DNA from: Rhynochetos jubatus
Lineage: Eukaryota > Chordata > Aves > Eurypygiformes > Rhynochetidae
Length of the DNA: 64,000 nt
Direction: 5' to 3'
NCBI GenBank assembly: GCA_027574665.1
Contig: CM050648.1
Coordinates: 140,492,175-140,556,174, forward strand
Shown here: in pieces, positions 63,601 through 64,000 of the stretch
How positions within the stretch are numbered: position 1 is the stretch's first letter
How the letters are laid out: each line of letters starts with the position of its first letter
Position numbers and translations under genes: made by a program
The notes under the pieces: generated by a model
Seen by the model: only the letters and a program-made list of their open reading frames with translations
Database searches by the model: none
What the model was told of the DNA's origin: nothing

Positions 63601-64000
63601 TTCGATACACCATTCAAAGACTGTAAGATGAAAGAAATAAAGAGCCTGGAGAAAGATGTTGAGGAATTGAATCAGTTTCTTCAAAACTTGATGTCTAGTC
63701 TCCAGTGTGTAAATGAGGAAGATATCCAGAATGAAGTAGACCATATATTCCAAGTCATAGAGCATATTCAATTAGAGCTCCAGCAGCCACTTCTGATAGA
63801 CATAAAAGTAATGCAGTATGAAAAGATGCGATGGGAAGCAATTCAGAATATGATGCAAGCAAAATTTTCTGCTATTAAATGTATAATGGAAAAAGAGAGG
63901 GAAAACCAAGGAGAAAAGTCTCTTGCTTCTGGTACAGAAACAAAATTAGAGACACTGCAAGATCATGAAATACAACTGAAGGCAGACATTGCTGCCCGTG
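543..64000 (+). CDS. SYNE2: Nesprin-2 (SYNE2), 5' part: 49 exons, open at window edge
   Basis: This is a spliced gene of 49 coding exons whose phases all agree, giving 3354 codons plus one base with no internal stop. Nesprin-2 is an outer-nuclear-membrane protein of the LINC complex: N-terminal CH domains bind F-actin, a spectrin-repeat rod spans the cytoplasm, and a C-terminal KASH segment (beyond this window) binds SUN proteins. Seen here: CH1 (about residues 31-136, with [12 protein letters not shown] at 125-136), CH2 (about 183-288), then rod sequence with regularly spaced Trp and heptads. The choice of SYNE2 over the paralogue SYNE1 rests on remembered human nesprin-2 motifs: DLLEVLSG and NTFQCR in CH1, [12 protein letters not shown] (exon 34), CKNFNDWFS (exon 36), KGLIKEHE (exon 21) and the giant exon at the end. 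Introns not listed separately (95 to about 1000 bp) show only splice signals and unremarkable AT-rich sequence. Confidence 0.95.
2249..2321. promoter_or_regulatory. Putative MEF2 site with E-boxes (possible muscle enhancer)
   Basis: CTATATATAG at 2268-2277 matches the MEF2 consensus exactly. E-boxes (CANNTG) lie at 2249-2254 (CAAATG), 2294-2299 (CATCTG) and 2316-2321 (CAAATG). MEF2 plus E-box spacing of this kind is typical of muscle enhancers, and nesprin-2 is abundant in muscle. Such short motifs occur by chance, so the call is weak. Confidence 0.25.
7609..7626. repeat. Poly-C tract
   Basis: A nearly pure C run interrupted by a single A, inside intron 1. It is a simple low-complexity tract with no evident function. 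Confidence 0.8.
9536..9597 (+). CDS. SYNE2: SYNE2 exon 2 (start of CH1)
   Basis: Residues 27-47. The acceptor follows a long T/C tract ending CCTCAG; donor AAG|GTAAGA. Codes [15 protein letters not shown]..., the first actin-binding helix (ABS1-like, KKTFTSWIN) of the first CH domain. A competing AG five bases downstream (9540) would break the frame. Confidence 0.93.
10546..10641 (+). CDS. SYNE2: SYNE2 exon 3 (CH1)
   Basis: Residues 48-79, phase 0 at both ends, TGCAG acceptor and CTG|GTAAGA donor. Contains [11 protein letters not shown], the conserved CH1 helix of nesprins and other spectrin-superfamily proteins. Confidence 0.95.
10911..10988 (+). CDS. SYNE2: SYNE2 exon 4 (CH1)
   Basis: Residues 80-105, phase 0 at both ends. 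Codes [19 protein letters not shown], the central CH1 helix. Donor TCA|GTGAGT. Separated from exon 5 by a 95-bp intron, the smallest in the window. Confidence 0.95.
11084..11176 (+). CDS. SYNE2: SYNE2 exon 5 (CH1, main actin-binding segment)
   Basis: Residues 106-136, phase 0 at both ends, CCCTAG acceptor and CAT|GTAAGT donor. Contains [12 protein letters not shown] (108-119) and [12 protein letters not shown] (125-136), the ABS2 signature of type-1 CH domains. This is the strongest domain evidence in the window. Confidence 0.96.
11177..12405 (+). other. Intron 5 (1.2 kb)
   Basis: Nothing recognisable beyond splice signals. Open frames on the minus strand (for example 11604-12215) have no recognisable similarity. 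Confidence 0.6.
12406..12587 (+). CDS. SYNE2: SYNE2 exon 6 (CH1-CH2 linker and start of CH2)
   Basis: Residues 137-196 plus two bases; donor ACC|GTAAGT. Codes the end of CH1, a Ser/Lys-rich inter-domain linker (about 150-178), then [19 protein letters not shown], the first helix of CH2. It resumes in frame at 14214. Confidence 0.94.
12588..14213 (+). other. Intron 6 (1.6 kb)
   Basis: AT-rich, with no gene or repeat family recognised. Confidence 0.6.
14214..14410 (+). CDS. SYNE2: SYNE2 exon 7 (CH2)
   Basis: Residues 197-262. Codes [19 protein letters not shown] and REAF-type helix sequence ([20 protein letters not shown]), the core of the second CH domain. Acceptor GGATAG; donor AAG|GTAAAT. 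Confidence 0.95.
14814..14914 (+). CDS. SYNE2: SYNE2 exon 8 (end of CH2)
   Basis: Residues 263-296. Codes [20 protein letters not shown], the closing helix of CH2 ([12 protein letters not shown] is a family hallmark). The tail after it ([12 protein letters not shown]) is the short link to the rod. Donor CAG|GTATGT. Confidence 0.95.
15576..15677 (+). CDS. SYNE2: SYNE2 exon 9 (rod begins)
   Basis: Residues 297-330, phase 0 at both ends, ACCAG acceptor and AAA|GTAAGT donor. Codes [17 protein letters not shown], with the Trp (residue 305) and heptad pattern of a first spectrin-repeat helix. Confidence 0.93.
16418..16555 (+). CDS. SYNE2: SYNE2 exon 10 (spectrin-like rod)
   Basis: Residues 331-376, phase 0 at both ends. 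Codes [20 protein letters not shown] and a C-terminal [10 protein letters not shown] helix. Acceptor TTCCTAG; donor CAG|GTCAGA. Confidence 0.92.
17058..17222 (+). CDS. SYNE2: SYNE2 exon 11 (spectrin-like rod)
   Basis: Residues 377-431, phase 0 at both ends. Codes [20 protein letters not shown] followed by AWLQEVEHL, a new repeat helix. The acceptor is TTTTTTAAG, an AAG rather than CAG/TAG site; donor AAG|GTATGC. Confidence 0.9.
17223..19080 (+). other. Intron 11 (1.9 kb)
   Basis: No gene or recognisable repeat family; AT-rich with scattered T-runs. Confidence 0.6.
19081..19193 (+). CDS. SYNE2: SYNE2 exon 12 (spectrin-like rod, weak donor)
   Basis: Residues 432-468 plus two bases. Codes [16 protein letters not shown] and ends PGKLEEMKR. 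The frame hits TGA seven bases past the junction (19198-19200), so splicing is needed; the only fitting donor is AAG|GTTGTG, far from consensus. The joined MKRR matches mammalian nesprin-2 as I recall it, which supports the junction. Confidence 0.85.
19882..20038 (+). CDS. SYNE2: SYNE2 exon 13 (spectrin-like rod)
   Basis: Residues 469-521. Acceptor TTTGCAG; donor AAT|GTGAGT. Codes [20 protein letters not shown], a well-conserved rod helix with central Trp, ending LLENWN. Confidence 0.93.
20039..21704 (+). other. Intron 13 (1.7 kb)
   Basis: No gene recognised. A minus-strand open frame at 20904-21203 and plus-strand frames around 21008-21277 have no family similarity I can see. Confidence 0.6.
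21705..21801 (+). CDS. SYNE2: SYNE2 exon 14 (spectrin-like rod)
   Basis: Residues 522-553 plus one base. Codes [20 protein letters not shown], a charged helix; donor TAG|GTAAGT; acceptor GGGCAG. Confidence 0.92.
21945..22132 (+). CDS. SYNE2: SYNE2 exon 15 (spectrin-like rod)
   Basis: Residues 554-616. Codes [20 protein letters not shown] then [20 protein letters not shown], a typical repeat helix pair. Acceptor GTCCTAG; donor GAG|GTACGT. Flanked by introns of 143 and 164 bp. Confidence 0.93.
22297..22461 (+). CDS. SYNE2: SYNE2 exon 16 (spectrin-like rod)
   Basis: Residues 617-671, phase 0 at both ends. Codes [20 protein letters not shown] and ends [16 protein letters not shown], the third helix of a repeat. 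Acceptor TCTAG; donor TTT|GTAAGT. Confidence 0.93.
22462..24227 (+). other. Intron 16 (1.8 kb), carries a CR1 element
   Basis: Contains the largest CR1 fragment of the window (about 23270-23759). As I recall the human protein, it has one extra phase-0 exon between the equivalents of exons 16 and 17; I find no good counterpart here. Confidence 0.6.
23270..23759 (+). mobile_element. CR1 LINE fragment, 5'-truncated, 3' end intact
   Basis: About 490 bp of chicken-repeat-1 type LINE in the gene's orientation. It has the CR1 stretches GCTGAGAGAGTTGGGCTTGT and CCTGGAGAAGAGAAGGCTCC, the 3' region TGGTCTTTAAGGTCCCTTCC, and the terminal 8-bp tandem ATTCTGTG/ATTCTATG that ends CR1 copies. An open frame at 23458-23670 codes [11 protein letters not shown], typical of the end of LINE ORF2. 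The 5' boundary is approximate. Inactive. Confidence 0.93.
24228..24401 (+). CDS. SYNE2: SYNE2 exon 17 (spectrin-like rod)
   Basis: Residues 672-729, phase 0 at both ends. Codes [20 protein letters not shown], a repeat helix with Trp, ending EIEEHLQ. Acceptor TTTACAG; donor CAG|GTGAAA. Confidence 0.9.
24402..26169 (+). other. Intron 17 (1.8 kb)
   Basis: No gene recognised. The stretch 25600-25760 is AT-rich with several ATTCAT/TTCATGA-type motifs and might be a conserved noncoding element; this cannot be judged without alignment. Confidence 0.55.
26170..26328 (+). CDS. SYNE2: SYNE2 exon 18 (spectrin-like rod)
   Basis: Residues 730-782, phase 0 at both ends. Codes [20 protein letters not shown] and ends [13 protein letters not shown], matching the mammalian pattern TGLQAKIQEAKEK as I recall. 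Acceptor CAACCAG; donor GAG|GTACTC, somewhat weak. Confidence 0.9.
26588..26761 (+). CDS. SYNE2: SYNE2 exon 19 (spectrin-like rod)
   Basis: Residues 783-840, phase 0 at both ends. Codes [20 protein letters not shown] and [18 protein letters not shown]. The acceptor is CTTCTTCCAAG, an AAG site; donor AAG|GTGGGT. Confidence 0.9.
27695..27829 (+). CDS. SYNE2: SYNE2 exon 20 (spectrin-like rod)
   Basis: Residues 841-885, phase 0 at both ends. Codes [20 protein letters not shown] and ends NKDVRKRWE, a third-helix pattern. Acceptor TTTGCAG; donor GAG|GTGAGA. Confidence 0.92.
27986..28141 (+). CDS. SYNE2: SYNE2 exon 21 (spectrin-like rod)
   Basis: Residues 886-937, phase 0 at both ends. Very Lys-rich ([18 protein letters not shown]) and ends KGLIKEHE, a motif I recall unchanged in human nesprin-2. 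Acceptor TTGCAG; donor GAG|GTACCT, weak. Confidence 0.93.
29129..29340 (+). CDS. SYNE2: SYNE2 exon 22 (spectrin-like rod)
   Basis: Residues 938-1007 plus two bases. Codes [20 protein letters not shown] and [19 protein letters not shown]. Acceptor TTTAG; donor AGA|GTGAGT. The start of an inter-repeat linker lies at the end (GKGQSSKK). Confidence 0.92.
29459..29534 (+). CDS. SYNE2: SYNE2 exon 23 (flexible linker)
   Basis: Residues 1008-1033. Short Ser/Glu/Gly-rich segment ([17 protein letters not shown]) without heptads, so a flexible linker. Acceptor CCCATAG; donor GAG|GTAACA. The short size makes it a plausible alternative exon, but skipping it alone would shift the frame. Confidence 0.85.
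29535..30813 (+). other. Intron 23 (1.3 kb), carries a CR1 fragment
   Basis: Holds the antisense CR1 piece at about 30503-30690; otherwise nothing recognised. Confidence 0.65.
30503..30690 (-). mobile_element. CR1 LINE 3' fragment, antisense
   Basis: The + strand reads TTTTAGGTTGGAAAAGACCT, TTAAGATCATCAAGTCC and CTCCAGGGATGGTGACTCCA, the reverse complement of a CR1 3' region. It is opposite to the host gene and inactive. The boundaries are approximate. Confidence 0.9.
30814..30932 (+). CDS. SYNE2: SYNE2 exon 24 (flexible linker)
   Basis: Residues 1034-1072 plus two bases. Codes [19 protein letters not shown] then an acidic stretch leading to IPALLE, where helix resumes. Acceptor TTTCACTTAG; donor AAG|GTAATT. 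Confidence 0.88.
31518..31641 (+). CDS. SYNE2: SYNE2 exon 25 (spectrin-like rod)
   Basis: Residues 1073-1114. Codes [19 protein letters not shown] and ends [11 protein letters not shown]. Acceptor CTTTTAG; donor CAG|GTATAC. Confidence 0.9.
32513..32670 (+). CDS. SYNE2: SYNE2 exon 26 (spectrin-like rod)
   Basis: Residues 1115-1166 plus two bases. Codes [20 protein letters not shown] and [13 protein letters not shown], two rod helices each with a Trp. Acceptor CTTTTAG; donor CAG|GTATAA. Confidence 0.92.
33133..33280 (+). CDS. SYNE2: SYNE2 exon 27 (spectrin-like rod)
   Basis: Residues 1167-1216. Codes [20 protein letters not shown], close to the mammalian LETALRLVLPVEKASLLLC pattern as I recall. 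Acceptor TCTTGTAG; donor AAG|GTAAGG. An open frame from 32849 that runs into this exon is intron read-through. Confidence 0.92.
33281..34454 (+). other. Intron 27 (1.2 kb)
   Basis: No gene recognised. It contains a 12-bp direct repeat (GGCTCTCGAGCT at 33834-33845 and 33859-33870) followed by a short inverted repeat (33878-33897) around a CACGTG E-box. Confidence 0.55.
34455..35053 (+). CDS. SYNE2: SYNE2 exon 28 (long rod exon)
   Basis: Residues 1217-1415 plus two bases; at 599 bp the largest exon before the giant one. Codes nearly two spectrin-like units, including [40 protein letters not shown] and [17 protein letters not shown], the last close to the human sequence as I recall. Acceptor TTTCAG; donor AAG|GTGAAT. 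Confidence 0.94.
35923..36102 (+). CDS. SYNE2: SYNE2 exon 29 (spectrin-like rod)
   Basis: Residues 1416-1475 plus two bases; starts and ends in phase 2, so skipping keeps the frame. Codes [20 protein letters not shown] and [14 protein letters not shown]. The acceptor is TTTCTAATAAAG (AAG type); donor TG|GTAAGG. Confidence 0.9.
37071..37221 (+). CDS. SYNE2: SYNE2 exon 30 (spectrin-like rod)
   Basis: Residues 1476-1526. Codes [20 protein letters not shown] and ends [15 protein letters not shown], matching mammalian [13 protein letters not shown] as I recall. Acceptor TACTAG; donor AAG|GTGAGT. Confidence 0.93.
37222..39691 (+). other. Intron 30 (2.5 kb)
   Basis: No gene recognised. Open frames near 37804-38322 and 38639-38908 are moderately GC-rich but lack any family similarity and conflict with one another. 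Confidence 0.6.
39692..39850 (+). CDS. SYNE2: SYNE2 exon 31 (highly conserved rod segment)
   Basis: Residues 1527-1579, phase 0 at both ends. Codes [20 protein letters not shown] and [12 protein letters not shown], nearly the human sequence as I recall it. Acceptor TTCACAG; donor GAT|GTATGT. Confidence 0.95.
40534..40695 (+). CDS. SYNE2: SYNE2 exon 32 (highly conserved rod segment)
   Basis: Residues 1580-1633, phase 0 at both ends. Codes [20 protein letters not shown], closely matching human nesprin-2, then [20 protein letters not shown]. Acceptor ATGCTAG; donor AAG|GTAATT. Confidence 0.95.
40833..40912. repeat. AT-rich minisatellite (TTTATTAATAG/TTTATTAG units)
   Basis: Irregular tandem copies of AGTTTATTAAT- and AGTTTATT-type units over about 80 bp, the clearest being at 40868-40912. 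A slippage-prone simple repeat; its length may vary between individuals. Confidence 0.85.
42081..42117. repeat. Purine-rich tract
   Basis: An A/G run including GAGGGGGGGAGAGGG within intron 32. Low complexity; no other significance seen. Confidence 0.7.
43142..43243 (+). CDS. SYNE2: SYNE2 exon 33 (spectrin-like rod)
   Basis: Residues 1634-1667, phase 0 at both ends. Codes [20 protein letters not shown] and SNEPPLELQ, paralleling human EIPLELQ as I recall. Acceptor CTTTAG; donor CAG|GTACGA. Confidence 0.93.
43244..44566 (+). other. Intron 33 (1.3 kb)
   Basis: Nothing recognised besides splice signals; open frames here are short and without similarity. Confidence 0.6.
44567..44767 (+). CDS. 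SYNE2: SYNE2 exon 34 (highly conserved rod segment)
   Basis: Residues 1668-1734, phase 0 at both ends. Codes [20 protein letters not shown] then [17 protein letters not shown], close to identical with human nesprin-2 as I recall. The acceptor is TTTTAAG (AAG type); donor GAG|GTAGTA, weak. Confidence 0.95.
44768..46153 (+). other. Intron 34 (1.4 kb), carries a solo LTR
   Basis: About 29% of this intron is the antisense ERVL-like LTR at 45621-46021, which ends 132 bp before the exon 35 acceptor. The rest holds nothing recognised. Confidence 0.7.
45621..46021 (-). mobile_element. Solo LTR of an avian ERVL-like retrovirus, antisense
   Basis: A 401-bp element bounded on the + strand by TGTTGTGGTTAGCC and ...GCCGAAACCAGCA, i.e. 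TG...CA termini. On the minus strand it begins TGCTGGTTTCGGCTGAGAT and contains a TATA-like GTATATAC (45884-45891). Motifs TTTGGTCAGTTTGGGTCAGC and GGGTTGAGATAAAAATAGTT match an LTR family I know from many bird genomes. Flanks GACAC and GAGAC fit a 5-bp target duplication with one mutation. No internal viral genes are present, so this is a recombined solo LTR, shorter than fuller family copies as I recall them. Confidence 0.85.
46154..46319 (+). CDS. SYNE2: SYNE2 exon 35 (spectrin-like rod)
   Basis: Residues 1735-1789 plus one base. Codes [20 protein letters not shown] and [17 protein letters not shown] chose the donor ACC|GTAAGC (46320) over the nearer but weak GTGTCT at 46308 because it keeps phase with exon 36 and gives [12 protein letters not shown], as in human [12 protein letters not shown]. 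Confidence 0.9.
47065..47177 (+). CDS. SYNE2: SYNE2 exon 36 (spectrin-like rod)
   Basis: Residues 1790-1827. Codes [20 protein letters not shown] and ends [16 protein letters not shown] is unchanged from human as I recall. Acceptor TTTTTTCAG; donor AAG|GTAAAG. Confidence 0.94.
47912..48114 (+). CDS. SYNE2: SYNE2 exon 37 (spectrin-like rod)
   Basis: Residues 1828-1894 plus two bases. Codes [19 protein letters not shown] and [16 protein letters not shown]. Acceptor TTATTCAG; donor TAG|GTAGGG. Confidence 0.93.
48479..48598 (+). CDS. SYNE2: SYNE2 exon 38 (spectrin-like rod)
   Basis: Residues 1895-1934 plus two bases; phase 2 at both ends, so it can be skipped in frame. Codes [20 protein letters not shown], a classic spectrin-repeat first helix. 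Acceptor CTCTTTAG; donor GAG|GTACAG. Confidence 0.92.
48700..48988 (+). CDS. SYNE2: SYNE2 exon 39 (spectrin-like rod)
   Basis: Residues 1935-2031. Codes [35 protein letters not shown] and [17 protein letters not shown], two rod helices. Acceptor TTATCAG; donor AAG|GTATTG. Follows a 101-bp intron. Confidence 0.94.
49655..49777 (+). mobile_element. CR1 LINE 3' fragment
   Basis: Degenerate CR1 tail in the gene's orientation (intron 39): GAGGCGTTTAAGAGACATGT, TGGTGTTAGGCTAACTGTTG and GATCTTAAGGGTCTTTTCCA. The terminal 8-bp tandem is lost. Older than the copy in intron 16 by its divergence. Confidence 0.85.
49906..50075 (+). CDS. SYNE2: SYNE2 exon 40 (spectrin-like rod)
   Basis: Residues 2032-2087 plus two bases. 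Codes [20 protein letters not shown] and [20 protein letters not shown]. Acceptor AATACAG; donor AAG|GTAATG. Confidence 0.93.
50076..52059 (+). other. Intron 40 (2.0 kb)
   Basis: No gene recognised. A moderately GC-rich stretch at 50200-50640 has overlapping open frames on both strands and could be an old, unrecognised repeat. Confidence 0.55.
52060..52372 (+). CDS. SYNE2: SYNE2 exon 41 (spectrin-like rod, weak donor)
   Basis: Residues 2088-2192. Codes [40 protein letters not shown] and [15 protein letters not shown]. The acceptor TTTCTTAG is strong. The donor CAG|GTTGGA is poor but gives a join that matches mammalian LLQQLQDSVQ in spacing, as I recall it. Confidence 0.9.
53097..53261 (+). 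CDS. SYNE2: SYNE2 exon 42 (spectrin-like rod)
   Basis: Residues 2193-2247, phase 0 at both ends. Codes [20 protein letters not shown] and [16 protein letters not shown]. Acceptor GGTTTCTAG; donor CAG|GTATGT. Confidence 0.93.
54132..54488 (+). CDS. SYNE2: SYNE2 exon 43 (rod helix then acidic linker)
   Basis: Residues 2248-2366, phase 0 at both ends. The first half is coiled coil ([39 protein letters not shown]), close to human LKKILALAKSVKQNTSS. The second half is a Glu/Asp/Ser/Thr-rich, low-complexity linker ending LKEPLDMHN. The acceptor is TTTAAAG (AAG type); donor AAT|GTGAGT. Confidence 0.93.
54489..55041 (+). other. Intron 43 (553 bp), carries a 28-bp tandem repeat
   Basis: Holds the three-copy tandem at 54635-54720; otherwise AT-rich and unremarkable. 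Confidence 0.7.
54635..54720. repeat. Tandem repeat, 3 copies of a 28-30 bp unit
   Basis: Units at 54635-54664 (30 bp), 54665-54692 (28 bp) and 54693-54720 (28 bp) each begin AACTCCCTTA and end ATAACAAGTCTGTAA plus T or C. The second and third differ only at the last base, so the duplication is recent. There are no spacers. Confidence 0.95.
55042..55176 (+). CDS. SYNE2: SYNE2 exon 44 (linker exon, possibly lineage-specific)
   Basis: Residues 2367-2411, phase 0 at both ends. Codes [20 protein letters not shown] and ends DRLGQPVQ: polar, no Phe/Trp/Tyr, no heptads. The acceptor ATTTCTCTTAG follows a good pyrimidine tract; the donor CAG|GTGCCT is weak. It is in frame with exons 43 and 45. I cannot match it to human nesprin-2 as remembered, so it may be a bird or reptile cassette exon, or not always used. 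Confidence 0.7.
56017..56169 (+). CDS. SYNE2: SYNE2 exon 45 (linker exon, possibly lineage-specific)
   Basis: Residues 2412-2462, phase 0 at both ends. Codes [20 protein letters not shown] and ends [11 protein letters not shown]: Gly/Glu/Asp-rich with one Tyr as its only aromatic residue. The acceptor follows a T-run and ends AAATCAG; donor GAG|GTAACT. Like exons 44 and 46 it starts with G or D and ends in Gln or Glu. Confidence 0.75.
56170..57563 (+). other. Intron 45 (1.4 kb), carries a CR1 fragment
   Basis: Contains the CR1 piece at about 56625-56760; nothing else recognised. Confidence 0.6.
56625..56760 (+). mobile_element. CR1 LINE internal fragment
   Basis: Degenerate CR1 in the gene's orientation: AGATGAAAAGGCTTACAGGG, then TCCCTGAAGGGGTGTTATGG and GCCAGACTCTTCTCAC, which parallel the CR1 region upstream of its 3' end. 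Lacks both termini; the boundaries are approximate. Confidence 0.8.
57564..57710 (+). CDS. SYNE2: SYNE2 exon 46 (linker exon, possibly lineage-specific)
   Basis: Residues 2463-2511, phase 0 at both ends. Codes [20 protein letters not shown] and [14 protein letters not shown]. The first part is weakly helical and the rest acidic linker. The acceptor TTTTTCTTACACCAAAAG has a good pyrimidine tract but an AAG end; donor GAG|GTAGCC. Confidence 0.75.
57711..59925 (+). other. Intron 46 (2.2 kb)
   Basis: No gene or repeat family recognised. Short open frames on both strands only. Confidence 0.6.
59926..60081 (+). CDS. SYNE2: SYNE2 exon 47 (coiled coil resumes)
   Basis: Residues 2512-2563, phase 0 at both ends. 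Codes [20 protein letters not shown] then [16 protein letters not shown] and NEQLKELE, which match human KVNELQNQPLELDTMLRNEQLEEIE as I recall. Acceptor TTTGTGTTGCAG; donor GAG|GTATGG. Confidence 0.93.
60473..60738 (+). CDS. SYNE2: SYNE2 exon 48 (spectrin-like rod)
   Basis: Residues 2564-2651 plus two bases. Codes [40 protein letters not shown] and [19 protein letters not shown], matching mammalian spacing. Acceptor GATTGTAG; donor AAAAT|GTAAGT. Confidence 0.93.
60739..61892 (+). other. Intron 48 (1.2 kb)
   Basis: Very AT-rich; no gene or repeat family recognised. It ends in CATTTTTGGCAG before the giant exon. Confidence 0.65.
61893..64000 (+). CDS. SYNE2: SYNE2 exon 49, start of the giant exon (cut by window end)
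   Basis: Residues 2652-3354 plus one base, 2108 bp with no stop and no intron, running off the window. Codes long heptad-rich rod sequence: [76 protein letters not shown] and LKCKA-type helices. Mammalian SYNE2 has an exceptionally long rod exon at this position (exon 48 in human numbering, from memory), beginning GPLDSVTYLDKIK where this one has [13 protein letters not shown]. It codes several spectrin-like units of the middle rod. Confidence 0.95.

Noticed and set aside
543-64000. SYNE1 (nesprin-1) as the identity
   Set aside because: The N-terminus, CH1 wording ([14 protein letters not shown]), rod motifs and giant exon fit SYNE2 better.

Overview
This window is a piece of a vertebrate, almost certainly bird, chromosome. 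It contains the 5' coding part of one very large gene on the + strand: SYNE2, encoding nesprin-2, an actin-binding giant of the outer nuclear membrane. The bird call rests on several CR1 retrotransposon fragments (about 23.27-23.76 kb, 30.50-30.69 kb, 49.66-49.78 kb and 56.63-56.76 kb), a solo LTR of an avian ERVL-like type (45621-46021), and compact introns (95 bp to 2.5 kb, apart from an 8.9-kb first intron).

I chained 49 coding exons. Every junction keeps the reading frame and the chain has no internal stop. It runs from an ATG at 543 in a good Kozak context to the window edge at 64000, giving 3354 complete codons plus one base. The protein begins with a short acidic leader, then a tandem pair of calponin-homology domains (CH1 about residues 31-136, CH2 about 183-288; exons 2-8), which bind F-actin. 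A long array of degenerate spectrin repeats follows (exons 9-43 and 47-49). The last exon (61893 onward) is the start of the intronless giant exon typical of SYNE2 and runs off the window. The C-terminal KASH membrane anchor, which pairs with SUN1/SUN2 in the LINC complex, lies outside the window, as do the promoter and any earlier untranslated exon.

Layout: 1-505 upstream or intronic sequence; 506-621 first coding exon; 622-9535 large intron 1, with two GC-rich patches and a possible MEF2/E-box cluster; 9536-14914 CH-domain exons; 15576-54488 spectrin-repeat exons; 55042-57710 three small phase-0 exons coding an acidic, aromatic-poor linker; 59926-60738 return to coiled coil; 61893-64000 giant exon.

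No second gene, RNA gene or CRISPR array is supported on either strand, and I found no wholly new system. The point most worth checking is the set of three in-frame linker exons (55042-57710), which I cannot match to the human nesprin-2 sequence as I remember it. It is paired with an apparent loss of one human exon in intron 16, where a CR1 element sits.
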